The notes: generated by a model not told the origin, from the letters alone. DNA of 14,498 nucleotides from a bacterium (GCA_013203265.1 JABMQK010000170.1:1-14498), one strand, 5' to 3'; shown: positions 1-6,915, counted from the stretch's first letter. Numbers and translations are program-made.

Positions 1-3000
1 ACCCTAATCCCTGTAATTCTTTTATTAAAACATTAAATGACTCTGGCGTGCCAGGATTAAATCTCTGTTCACCTTTTACAATCGCCTCATAGATACGCGT
101 TCTACCTGAGACATCATCGCTTTTTACTGTGAGCATCTCTTGTAAACAAAATGCTGCACCATATGCCTCTAATGCCCAAACTTCCATCTCTCCAAACCTC
201 TGACCGCCAAATTGAGCCTTCCCGCCTAAAGGTTGCTGAGTGATTAAAGAGTAGGGGCCGATTGAACGCGCATGTATCTTTTCGTCTACGAGATGAATAA
301 GCTTCATCATATAAATATATCCTACAGTTACTTGCTGATCAAAAGATAGGCCTGTATAGCCATCATATAAAGTAACCTTACCGTTCTCAGGCAAACCTGC
401 TTTTTTTAACATCTCTTTTATTTCTGCCTCACTGGCCCCATCAAATATGGGACTCGAAACTGTTAAGCCTAAAATTTTTGCAGCCCAACCAAGATGCGTC
501 TCTAGTATTTGACCTACATTCATTCGAGATGGGACGCCTAGGGGATTTAAAACTAATTCGACAGACGTACCATCCTCTAAAAACGGCATATCTTCTTCCG
601 GTAGAATTTTTGCAACAACTCCTTTGTTGCCATGCCTACCTGCCATCTTATCGCCAACAGATAGTTTTCTCTTTGTCGCTACATTTACAACCACTCTCTT
701 GAGTACTCCTGGAGGTAACTCATCCCCTCTTTTAATCTTCTCTATCTCCTGCTGCTCTTCAATAGCAAGCTCTTTAATCTGTGCATCAAAAAAATTAGCA
801 ATTAGTTTTGCTTCTTCATTTCCATTTAAATCTAATCTTTCAGCTTTTTTCTTCGAAACTCTAAGTGTCTTTGCCAACTTTACTATCTTTTCTTTATTGA
901 TAATCTCTATTTCAGCACGATAATAATCTCTTATTTTACGAATAGCAGACAATTCTTTCTTTTTTCCCTCTTTCGACTTTCTGCCTCGTTCTTTTCTCTG
1001 AAATATTTCAATATTTATAATTATCCCTTCGATACCAGGAGGAACAACAAGGGAAGTATCTCTTACATCTCCTGCTTTTTCACCAAAGATTGCCCTAAGC
1101 AGCCGCTCTTCAGGAGAAAGCTCAGACTCTGTCTTGGGCGTGACCTTTCCTGCTAAAATATCCCCAGGTTCCACTTCTGCACCAATACGAATAATTCCGT
1201 TTTCATCTAAGTCTAAAAGCGATTCTTCGGAAACATTAGGTATATCTTTAGTTATTTCTTCATTTCCTAAACGAGTCTCTCTGGCCTCTAATTCAAACTT
1301 TTCAACGTGAATAGAAGTATAGGCATCATCTTTCACAACCTTTTCACTTATAAGTATGGCGTCCTCAAAATTAAAACCTCTCCAAGGCATAAAAGCCACC
1401 AATAGATTTCTGCCTAAAGCTAACTCTCCGCCTTTCGTAGCTATCCCGTCCGCTATAACATCTCCAGCCTTGACTTTTTGACCAAGTTTTACAATTGGTT
1501 TCTGATTAACGCATGTATTGGCGTTCGAACGTTTAAACTTCTTTAAAACATAGTTTATATTATCAATTGTAATGGACCTCGCATCTACCTTCGTAACTGT
1601 TCCACTCTGCTGAGAAACTACTACCGCTCCAGAATCAATAGCTACCTTTCTCTCCATCTCTGTACCAACTAAAGGAGCCTCTGTATTCATTAATGGAACT
1701 GCTTGCCGCTGCATATTAGATCCCATAAGCGCTCTATTGGCGTCATCGTGTTCAAGAAACGGAATTAGTGATGCGGCAACTGAAACTAATTGCTTTGGAG
1801 AAACATCCATATAATCTATTTTTCTAGGAGTCATCTTTGGAAAGTCACCTTTGAATCGACAAGATACTTCTCTATCTTTAAAATGACCATCTTGGCTCAA
1901 AAGAACATTTGCCTGTGCGATAACTCTATTTTCTTCAATATCAGCACTCAAATATTCAATTTTATTAGTAACGCGGCCCTCTTTAACAATTCTATAAGGA
2001 GTTTCTAAATAGCCCAAACTATTTACACGGGAATAAGTAGTGAGAGAAGAAATTAAACCAATATTAGGACCTTCTGGTGTTTCAATAGGGCATATTCGTC
2101 CGTAATGTGAAGGGTGTATATCTCTTACTTCAAAACCAGCCCTTTCTCTAGATAAACCACCAGGCCCCAAAGCACTAAGCCTCCTTTTATGGGTAAGTTC
2201 AGCCAAGGGATTAACCTGATCCATAAATTGTGATAATTGGGAACGGGCAAAGAAATCGCGTATCTGGGATGAAAATAATTTTGAATTTATAAGGTGATAT
2301 ATCATTACCGCATTAACATCAGAAAGTATAGCTAATCTTTCTCTTATAGAACGTTCTAACTTTGCCAAACCGATACGGGCTTGATTCTGTATTAATTCAC
2401 CTATTGTCTTTATTCTTCTATTACCTAAATGATCAATATCATCAATCTGGCCCTCACCAACTCTTAATCTAATAAGGTATTTAATAACTTCTATGACTGT
2501 CTGAGAATCAAGAATTCTATTTTCGTGCGGGATATCCATATTGAGTTTACGGTTGAGGATAAATCTACCTGCACGACTCAAATCGTATCTTTTTGGATCA
2601 AAAAATAACCTATAGAATAAAGACTCTGCCGCCTCTTCAGTTACAGGCTCAGTTGGACGCATCTTTCTATAAAAATCTATTAATGCTTCTGATTTAGATT
2701 TTGTGAAATCTTTCTTTAAAGTATTAAGAATTTCAGGAATTTCACCACCAAAGGCTCTAAAAATATCCTCATCTGAAGAAAAGCCCATAATACGTAAAAT
2801 CTGCGTAGCGGGAAAATTTCTCTTTCTATCTACATAAGCTAATATTGTTTCGGAAAGGTCATACTTAAACTCAAGCCATGCCCCGCGATAAGGAATAACG
2901 CGACCATAGAATATTTTTTTTCCTGTTGGATGCAACTCCTCTTCAAATGATACACCGGGAGATCTCTGCAATTGAGTCACCACTACGCGCTCATCACCAT

Positions 3001-3379
3001 TTATAATGAAACTAGCTGTCGGTGTCATTAGAGGAATATCGCCAAAATACACTTCTTGAACCTTTATATCAATAGGTGTTACTAATCTTAAATTTACTCT
3101 CAAAGACACAGCATAAGTCATTCCCCTACGCTTACATTCTTCTTCGGAATACTTCGGTTTACCAAGACTATAACTTATAAACTCCAAGCGAAACTTTCGA
3201 TCAAAACTCTCTATAGGAAAAACTTCCTGAAAGGCCTCTTGTATTCCAATATTCTCTCTTTCTTTAAGGGATACTTCCTGTTGAAGAAATTTCTTATAAG
3301 AATCTCTCTGCATCTGCAGAAGATGTGGAAGCTCAAAGATCTCTTTTAATCGAGAAAAGCTTTCTCTCTTTTTTATCAT
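1..3379 (-). CDS. rpoB: RNA polymerase beta subunit, 3' end cut by window edge
   Basis: Beta subunit of the core RNA polymerase; it forms half of the catalytic cleft and the rifampicin pocket. The frame reads from ATG at 3379 to the left edge, 1126 codons without a stop. It ends in a PESFNVLIKELQGLG-type segment that lies about a dozen residues before the end in E. coli RpoB, so very little is missing. Visible landmarks are the rifampicin region (SQLSQFMDQ from about residue 380), GFNFEDAILISE with E672-D673, and GDKMAGRHGNKG with K911 and K919, matching E. coli E813/D814, K1065 and K1073. The total of roughly 1140 residues is short against 1342 in E. coli, so the large lineage-specific insertions are absent. 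AGGAG at 3390-3394 lies 10 nt before the start. It follows rplL by 58 nt; rpoC is expected just beyond the left edge. Confidence 0.98.
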   Translation of the reverse strand, partial: MIKKRESFSRLKEIFELPHLLQMQRDSYKKFLQQEVSLKERENIGIQEAFQEVFPIESFDRKFRLEFISYSLGKPKYSEEECKRRGMTYAVSLRVNLRLVTPIDIKVQEVYFGDIPLMTPTASFIINGDERVVVTQLQRSPGVSFEEELHPTGKKIFYGRVIPYRGAWLEFKYDLSETILAYVDRKRNFPATQILRIMGFSSDEDIFRAFGGEIPEILNTLKKDFTKSKSEALIDFYRKMRPTEPVTEEAAESLFYRLFFDPKRYDLSRAGRFILNRKLNMDIPHENRILDSQTVIEVIKYLIRLRVGEGQIDDIDHLGNRRIKTIGELIQNQARIGLAKLERSIRERLAILSDVNAVMIYHLINSKLFSSQIRDFFARSQLSQFMDQVNPLAELTHKRRLSALGPGGLSRERAGFEVRDIHPSHYGRICPIETPEGPNIGLISSLTTYSRVNSLGYLETPYRIVKEGRVTNKIEYLSADIEENRVIAQANVLLSQDGHFKDREVSCRFKGDFPKMTPRKIDYMDVSPKQLVSVAASLIPFLEHDDANRALMGSNMQRQAVPLMNTEAPLVGTEMERKVAIDSGAVVVSQQSGTVTKVDARSITIDNINYVLKKFKRSNANTCVNQKPIVKLGQKVKAGDVIADGIATKGGELALGRNLLVAFMPWRGFNFEDAILISEKVVKDDAYTSIHVEKFELEARETRLGNEEITKDIPNVSEESLLDLDENGIIRIGAEVEPGDILAGKVTPKTESELSPEERLLRAIFGEKAGDVRDTSLVVPPGIEGIIINIEIFQRKERGRKSKEGKKKELSAIRKIRDYYRAEIEIINKEKIVKLAKTLRVSKKKAERLDLNGNEEAKLIANFFDAQIKELAIEEQQEIEKIKRGDELPPGVLKRVVVNVATKRKLSVGDKMAGRHGNKGVVAKILPEEDMPFLEDGTSVELVLNPLGVPSRMNVGQILETHLGWAAKILGLTVSSPIFDGASEAEIKEMLKKAGLPENGKVTLYDGYTGLSFDQQVTVGYIYMMKLIHLVDEKIHARSIGPYSLITQQPLGGKAQFGGQRFGEMEVWALEAYGAAFCLQEMLTVKSDDVSGRTRIYEAIVKGEQRFNPGTPESFNVLIKELQGLG

Positions 3380-3389
3380 CTGTTTATTT

Positions 3390-3394
3390 CTCCT
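3390..3394 (-). promoter_or_regulatory. Shine-Dalgarno site of rpoB
   Basis: AGGAG on the minus strand ends 10 nt before the rpoB ATG. The spacing is slightly long but usable, and it supports the start at 3379. Confidence 0.65.
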
Positions 3395-3416
3395 GAAAAA
3401 TCCTCAAAGCGATAAA

Positions 3417-3446
3417 ATTATATATTTTGATTAAGAACTACTTCAA
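3417..3446 (-). promoter_or_regulatory. possible internal promoter before rpoB
   Basis: The minus strand shows TTGAAG (3441-3446), an 18-nt spacer and a perfect TATAAT (3417-3422), overlapping the last codons of rplL. Initiation would fall near 3410, giving a leader of about 30 nt to rpoB. The -35 matches only four of six bases and the region is AT-rich, so chance is a real alternative. Extra promoters inside rpl-rpo operons are known from other bacteria. Confidence 0.3.
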
Positions 3447-3821
3447 CTCAACTGTTGCGCCTGTAGCCTCAAGTTTCTTTTTCATCTCTTCTGCCTCTTC
3501 TTTAGGAACTCCCTCTTTCACAGCTTTAGGAGCAGAATCAACCAAATCCTTAGCCTCTTTAAGGCCGAGGCTTGTTAATGTCCTAACTTCCTTTATTACT
3601 TGAATTTTACTTGAACCAATGCTTGTTAATACAACATCAAAAATGCTCTTTTCTTCTTCGGCCGCTGCTCCACCTGCTCCAGCTTGAGGCATTACACCTG
3701 CCGCCATAACTGGCGCCTGAGCCGATACTCCGAATTTCTCTTCAATCGCCTTAACCAAATCACAAAGCTCCATTACTGACATCGTTTCAATTTCTTTAAT
3801 CATATCTTCTGTCTTTGCCAT
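3438..3821 (-). CDS. rplL: 50S ribosomal protein L7/L12
   Basis: L7/L12 forms the multi-copy stalk of the large subunit, is anchored through L10, and recruits translation factor GTPases. The 127-residue product has the usual family length and layout. The helical N-terminal dimerisation domain covers about residues 1-38 and includes EEKFGVSA. An Ala/Gly-rich hinge with AGAGGAAA covers about 40-57. The globular C-terminal domain has the factor-binding helix with GLKEAKDLVD and the closing ATGATVELK. The start at 3821 is fixed by an excellent ribosome binding site at 3827-3832. It lies 60 nt after rplJ, and its strong site fits the need for several copies per ribosome. Nothing unusual is seen in the sequence. 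Confidence 0.98.
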   Translation of the reverse strand: MAKTEDMIKEIETMSVMELCDLVKAIEEKFGVSAQAPVMAAGVMPQAGAGGAAAEEEKSIFDVVLTSIGSSKIQVIKEVRTLTSLGLKEAKDLVDSAPKAVKEGVPKEEAEEMKKKLEATGATVELK

Positions 3822-3826
3822 CTTTC

Positions 3827-3832
3827 TCCTCC
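3827..3832 (-). promoter_or_regulatory. strong Shine-Dalgarno site of rplL
   Basis: GGAGGA on the minus strand sits 5 nt before the rplL ATG. It is the best ribosome binding site in the window, as expected for a protein made in excess over L10. Confidence 0.8.
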
Positions 3833-3881
3833 ATTTTATAATCGACTAATATTAATTTAATTGAACCGAAATAAAATATTT

Positions 3882-4421
3882 TTACTTCTTTTCTTTCTCC
3901 TTATTATCACTAACTGACTTTAAAGCATAAACTAGTTTTGCTACAATCTGATTTAATCCCATAGCTAACTTAGAAATGGATCCATTAAGAGCCATAGCGA
4001 TTTGCTGATAAAGAGCCTGCTTAGAAGAAATACTAGCTAATACTTTAAAATCTTGCGAATTTACAATCCTCTCCTCTAAATACCCACCCTTTAAATCAAT
4101 AGAAGTATGTTTCTTGGCAAAACCGACAAGAATCTTAGAGGTATCTAGCGGGTCATCTTTTATAAAAACCAAAGCTGTCGGTCCATCAATAAAATCCAAT
4201 ACTTCTTTGTCTTTACCTGTTGATTTTAGGGCTAAATTAATAAAGCTATTCTTTGTAACAAACATTTTTGCGCTAACAGCCTTAAGATCTCTACGCAACT
4301 GTGTTAGGTCTGCGGAATTAACACCAGCGTATTTAAAAAGAAATAAACCAGAATTGAGGCGTAAATCTTCATTTAACTGCTTATCGGATATTTCCTTAAA
4401 AAGTTCGCTAACTTTCTTCAT
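3882..4421 (-). CDS. rplJ: 50S ribosomal protein L10
   Basis: L10 binds the GTPase-centre region of 23S rRNA and carries L7/L12 dimers on its C-terminal helix. The 179-residue length is typical. The N-terminal domain shows the family pattern LTQLRRDLKAVSAKMFVTKNSF (given here only as landmarks LRRDLK near residue 42 and VTKNSF near 55). DGPTALVF follows at about 79-86. The C-terminal helix, from about residue 140, ends in a Lys-rich tail (DNKEKEKK). The ATG overlaps the TGA of rplA as ATGA, so translation is likely coupled. AAGGTG within the end of rplA may serve as its ribosome binding site. In other bacteria L10 or L10-L12 represses its own mRNA through a leader before rplJ. No such intergenic leader exists here, so any site would lie inside rplA. 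Confidence 0.97.
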   Translation of the reverse strand: MKKVSELFKEISDKQLNEDLRLNSGLFLFKYAGVNSADLTQLRRDLKAVSAKMFVTKNSFINLALKSTGKDKEVLDFIDGPTALVFIKDDPLDTSKILVGFAKKHTSIDLKGGYLEERIVNSQDFKVLASISSKQALYQQIAMALNGSISKLAMGLNQIVAKLVYALKSVSDNKEKEKK

Positions 4422-5098
4422 AATGACACCTTAAGACCTGGACTCATAGTTGTAGATATTGATATCGACCTTATTAAATTTCCTTTTATTGAAGGTGGCC
4501 TACTTGCCATAATTGCAGAAAAAAGCGTTTTTATATTTTCTACAAGCCTATTAGTATCAAAAGATATCTTACCTATTAATAGGTGGATACCACCTTGTTT
4601 GTCGGTTTTAAACTCAATCTTACCTGCCTTGAGCTCCTTTACTGCATTAGCAATATTATTAGTTACGGTTCCTGTTTTTGGACTGGGCATCAATCCTCGT
4701 GGTCCTAAAATCTTTCCAAGCTTACTTAAATCTCTCATCATTTCGGGTGTAGAAACGGCAACATCAAATTCCAACCACCCCCCTGAAACCTTATCTATAA
4801 GTTCCTGTCCACCAATAAAATCTGCGCCTGCCTCTTTAGCTTCCTTTTCAGCCTCGCCTTTGCAAAATACCGCTATACGCTTTGTCTTTCCTGTACCATG
4901 GGGAAGAACTACTGTCCCTCTTAATAACTGATCAGATTTTTTCGGGTCGACATTTAAATAGATTCCTAATTCTACAGACTGTTCAAACTTTAATTGAGGC
5001 ATCTTCTTTATAATTAAAACAGCCTCTTCTAAATTATAAATCTTATTTTTATCAACCAATTTTATTGATTCTTTATATTTCTTACTCTGCTTTGCCAT
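4418..5098 (-). CDS. rplA: 50S ribosomal protein L1
   Basis: L1 forms the mobile L1 stalk that contacts E-site tRNA; in other bacteria it also represses its own operon. The 226-residue product is close to the usual 230. It opens with MAKQSKKYKE and carries LPHGTGK, then LGPRGLMPSPKTGTVT, the L1 signature, at about residues 124-139, and ends in a STTMSPGLKVSL-type tail. The frame is open upstream to an ATG at 5164. I reject that start because it adds 22 residues that do not resemble L1 and lies well inside rplK. The chosen start at 5098 lies 17 nt inside the end of rplK and has GAGG 9 nt upstream. Its TGA overlaps the rplJ ATG. Confidence 0.97.
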   Translation of the reverse strand: MAKQSKKYKESIKLVDKNKIYNLEEAVLIIKKMPQLKFEQSVELGIYLNVDPKKSDQLLRGTVVLPHGTGKTKRIAVFCKGEAEKEAKEAGADFIGGQELIDKVSGGWLEFDVAVSTPEMMRDLSKLGKILGPRGLMPSPKTGTVTNNIANAVKELKAGKIEFKTDKQGGIHLLIGKISFDTNRLVENIKTLFSAIMASRPPSIKGNLIRSISISTTMSPGLKVSL

Positions 5099-5522
5099 CT
5101 TCAATAACCTCAACACCCATACTTCTTGCGGTACCCATAATAATCTTCTCAGCTTGAGCCTCATCAGCAGTATTCAAATCTTGCATCTTCTGCTTTATAA
5201 TCTCTCTCACCTGTTTCATTGTAATGGTACCTATCTTTTCCTTTCCTGCTAGACCAGAAGCTTTAGCTAAATTACAAGCCCTTTTAATTAAAACTGACGA
5301 AGGAGGACTTTTTATAATAAAATCAAATTTCTTGTCTTCGTAAACACTTATGACTACGGGCAAGATAAGACCCTCTTTTTCCTTTGTTTGTTCATTAAAG
5401 CTTTTGCAAAACTGCATTATGTTTACACCATGTTGACCTAACGCCGGACCAACAGGTGGTGCAGGATTTGCCTGTCCCGCTGGGACATATAATTTTATTT
5501 GCACTACTACTTTTTTAGCCAT
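5082..5522 (-). CDS. rplK: 50S ribosomal protein L11
   Basis: L11 binds the GTPase-associated centre of 23S rRNA, the thiostrepton site, and is needed for RelA activation in bacteria that have it. The 146-residue product matches the family's 141-146. The N-terminal domain carries the proline-containing loop PAGQANPAPPVGPALGQ (about residues 14-30), whose prolines are the usual thiostrepton-resistance positions and are unchanged. The C-terminal RNA-binding domain shows KEKIGTITMKQVREI and GTARSMGVEV. It follows nusG by 40 nt. The ribosome binding site is modest (AGGA 10 nt before the ATG). Its last 17 nt overlap rplA. Confidence 0.98.
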   Translation of the reverse strand: MAKKVVVQIKLYVPAGQANPAPPVGPALGQHGVNIMQFCKSFNEQTKEKEGLILPVVISVYEDKKFDFIIKSPPSSVLIKRACNLAKASGLAGKEKIGTITMKQVREIIKQKMQDLNTADEAQAEKIIMGTARSMGVEVIEDGKAE

Positions 5523-5562
5523 TTTTAATGAGTCCTAAACTTACGGAAACTGATGATTTCAT

Positions 5563-6090
5563 TTATATTTTTTCAACCTGCCAATATTCTAATTCTACAG
5601 GAGTTGATCTACCAAAAATTAATACACTCACATCAATTTTCTGCTTATCTGAATGTATGCCTTCTATAACTCCATTAAAATTTACAAACGGCCCATCTGT
5701 AACTCGGACTGGCTCACCTATTTCAAAAGAAACCTTTGGCGTAGGTTTAGCCTCGGCATCTTGTGTACGCTTTAATATATTATCTACTTCATCAGCGGTC
5801 AAGGCAGCCGGTTTTCTACCAGATCCAATAAAACCTGTGACTCCAGGTGCAGTCTTTACTAATAACCAAGCCTTCTCAATCAAGTCCATCTCTATTAAAA
5901 TATATCCGGGAAAGAATTTACGTTGTGAAATCTTTCTTTTTCCCGAACGAATTTCTGAAATCTGCTCAGTTGGTATAATTATCTGTGAAAAGAATTCTTG
6001 CATTTCGCTACTAGCAACCCTAGATTCTAAAGCCTTTTTTACCTTATCCTCAGAACCTGTTTGTGTATGAAGGACATACCACCTTTTCAC
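5563..6090 (-). CDS. nusG: transcription antitermination/elongation factor NusG
   Basis: NusG binds RNA polymerase across the cleft and links it to Rho or to ribosomal protein S10. I place the start at the GTG at 6088-6090. GGAGG (6100-6104) lies 9 nt before it, and the product then begins MKRWYVLHTQTG, the standard NusG N-terminus, giving 175 residues. A longer reading from TTG at 6108 would translate the ribosome binding site itself and is unlikely. The NGN domain covers about residues 1-110, with FFPGYILIEM near 58 and PGVTGFIG near 82. The KOW domain covers about 120-175 (GEPVRVTDGPF, then FNGVIEGI). No insertion domain is present. It follows secE by 123 nt, a gap that may contain an extra promoter. 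Confidence 0.97.
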   Translation of the reverse strand: MKRWYVLHTQTGSEDKVKKALESRVASSEMQEFFSQIIIPTEQISEIRSGKRKISQRKFFPGYILIEMDLIEKAWLLVKTAPGVTGFIGSGRKPAALTADEVDNILKRTQDAEAKPTPKVSFEIGEPVRVTDGPFVNFNGVIEGIHSDKQKIDVSVLIFGRSTPVELEYWQVEKI

Positions 6091-6099
6091 TTTCTTAAA

Positions 6100-6104
6100 C
6101 CTCC
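6100..6104 (-). promoter_or_regulatory. Shine-Dalgarno site deciding the nusG GTG start
   Basis: GGAGG on the minus strand is 9 nt before the GTG at 6090. It decides for the GTG start over the upstream in-frame TTG at 6108. Confidence 0.75.
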
Positions 6105-6142
6105 ACAAAATTACTTTCCACAGAAATCAAAATTATTGCTTA

Positions 6143-6172
6143 TTTATAAAAAACACTCATTAGTAGTGACAA
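6143..6172 (-). promoter_or_regulatory. possible internal promoter before nusG
   Basis: In the 123-nt gap between secE and nusG the minus strand has TTGTCA (6167-6172), an 18-nt spacer and TATAAA (6143-6148), each matching five of six consensus bases. Initiation near 6136 would leave a leader of about 46 nt before the GTG. A short 4-bp inverted repeat (6154-6168) followed by T6 lies in the spacer. It is too weak to call a terminator. Confidence 0.35.
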
Positions 6173-6213
6173 TCGATATTTTTTTAAAGCAATTATAAAA
6201 TTTCTATGCATGG

Positions 6214-6414
6214 TCATTTTAAAACTGTTGTTAAGAATTTGGAAAGACCAACATCAATAGATCCAATATAAACAGCCAGAAAAATAGTTGTAGCGATAAC
6301 AACCCATGTCGCCCCAAAAAGCTCCTGCCTACTAGACCAAGAAACTTTCTTTAACTCTTGTTTTACTTCACTGAAGAATTTTGGAACCCTCTTTATTGAT
6401 TCTATTAATTTCAT
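6214..6414 (-). CDS. secE: preprotein translocase subunit SecE
   Basis: SecE is the small essential subunit that clamps the SecY channel in the inner membrane. The 66-residue product is the short single-span form found in most bacteria, not the three-span E. coli form. An amphipathic surface helix at about residues 10-22 leads into the conserved KKVSWSSRQE motif (22-31), followed by one hydrophobic span at about 34-51. The start at 6414 lies 21 nt downstream of the tRNA-Trp 3' end, with no obvious Shine-Dalgarno site. Position directly before nusG is the universal bacterial arrangement and confirms the call. Confidence 0.95.
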   Translation of the reverse strand: MKLIESIKRVPKFFSEVKQELKKVSWSSRQELFGATWVVIATTIFLAVYIGSIDVGLSKFLTTVLK

Positions 6415-6435
6415 CGCTAAAATTATTTTCTTATA

Positions 6436-6506
6436 CAGGAGCGGCAGGAATCGAACCCGCAGTTACGGTTTTGGAGACCGTTGGTTTACCATTAACCGAC
6501 GCTCCT
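6436..6506 (-). tRNA. trnW: tRNA-Trp (CCA anticodon)
   Basis: The minus strand folds into a complete 71-nt cloverleaf. The 7-bp acceptor AGGAGCG/CGCTCCT carries a G discriminator, the D arm is GGTT/AACC, the anticodon stem is ACGGT/ACCGT around loop CTCCAAA, and the T arm is GCGGG/CCTGC with loop TTCGATT. Anticodon CCA reads UGG, and the G discriminator fits tryptophan. The 3' CCA is not encoded. It lies 7 nt after the rpmG stop and 21 nt before secE, so its maturation would cut the transcript between those genes. A Trp tRNA directly before secE is a common bacterial arrangement. Confidence 0.97.
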
Positions 6507-6513
6507 AAATATA

Positions 6514-6663
6514 TTACTTAACTTCTTTATGGATAACGTGTTTTCGACAAAAACGACAAAATTTTTTTAGTTCCAACCTCGCCTGTTGTTTTTTCTTATT
6601 TTTCGTAGAAGTATATAATCTATTATGACAAGTGGTACATTCAAAAATTATGTTTTCTCTCAT
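6514..6663 (-). CDS. rpmG: 50S ribosomal protein L33 (zinc-ribbon form)
   Basis: L33 is a small protein near the E site of the large subunit. The 49-residue product has the family layout: MREN start, CTTC at residues 9-12, YTSTKNKKK, RLELKKFC, CRFC at 36-39, and a closing RKHVIHKEVK. The two CxxC pairs make this the zinc-binding (C+) form. The gene lies between two tRNAs, 19 nt after tRNA-Thr and 7 nt before tRNA-Trp, so RNase P and 3' tRNA processing would release it as a very short message. The ribosome binding site is weak (GAG 6-8 nt upstream). L33 beside secE-nusG is usual in several phyla. Confidence 0.96.
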   Translation of the reverse strand: MRENIIFECTTCHNRLYTSTKNKKKQQARLELKKFCRFCRKHVIHKEVK

Positions 6664-6682
6664 CTTTTCTCGTCGAGTTATG

Positions 6683-6755
6683 AGCCCTCGATCGGAATTG
6701 AACCGATGACCCCGTCCTTACCAAGGACGTGCTCTTCCTACTGAGCTACGAGGGC
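6683..6755 (-). tRNA. trnT: tRNA-Thr (GGT anticodon)
   Basis: A full 73-nt cloverleaf is present on the minus strand. The acceptor is GCCCTCG/CGAGGGC, the D arm GCTC/GAGC, and the anticodon stem CGTCC/GGACG around loop TTGGTAA. The variable loop has 5 nt, and the T arm is ATCGG/CCGAT with loop TTCAATT. Anticodon GGT reads ACC/ACU. The discriminator is U and no CCA is encoded. It is the first element of the operon, beginning about 8 nt after the predicted transcription start of the promoter at 6770-6797. Confidence 0.97.
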
Positions 6756-6769
6756 AACGTAAGTGCTGT

Positions 6770-6797
6770 ATTATACTTTAAAAAATATTTTTGTCAA
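6770..6797 (-). promoter_or_regulatory. consensus sigma70-type promoter of the tRNA-Thr...rpoB operon
   Basis: The minus strand has TTGACA (6792-6797), a 16-nt spacer and TATAAT (6770-6775), both hexamers perfect. Initiation is predicted near 6763, just before the tRNA-Thr 5' end at 6755. Upstream, about 6799-6820 is an A/T-rich stretch with an A8 run and AAATTTAT that resembles an UP element. A stable-RNA-class promoter is expected here, because this transcript carries two tRNAs, ribosomal proteins and RNA polymerase. Confidence 0.85.
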
Positions 6798-6915
6798 GTT
6801 TTTTTTATAAATTTTATGTAACTATTTATACAGCAATAATTAAACTCCCTAATTAATATTTTGAAATATCCTCTGGAAAGGCTATAATTTTACGGCTTGC
6901 ATATACTGATAGGAT

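Noticed and set aside
478..2008. Plus-strand open frames of 72-99 codons within rpoB
   Set aside because: rpoB is intact through this region in the opposite direction, and the frames have no start context.
4114..4931. Plus-strand open frames of 106 and 110 codons
   Set aside because: They are antisense to rplJ and rplA and show no protein-like features; they arise from the codon pattern of the real genes.
5099..5164. Longer rplA reading from ATG at 5164
   Set aside because: The extra 22 residues are the out-of-frame end of rplK. MAKQSKKYKE at 5098 is the family N-terminus and has its own GAGG site.
5528..6070. 180-codon open frame on the plus strand
   Set aside because: It lies entirely antisense to nusG, has no recognisable domain or ribosome binding site, and the minus-strand gene is certain.
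6091..6108. Longer nusG reading from TTG at 6108
   Set aside because: It would translate through GGAGG, which is ideally spaced for the GTG at 6090; the GTG start gives the standard NusG N-terminus.
6154..6168. CACT/AGTG hairpin followed by T6 between secE and nusG as an attenuator
   Set aside because: A 4-bp stem is too short to support a terminator, and a stop inside the secE-nusG operon would be unexpected.
6837..6855. Inverted repeat TAATTA-N7-TAATTA after uxs as a terminator
   Set aside because: The stem is pure A/T and has no following U-tract. It is expected by chance in such AT-rich DNA.
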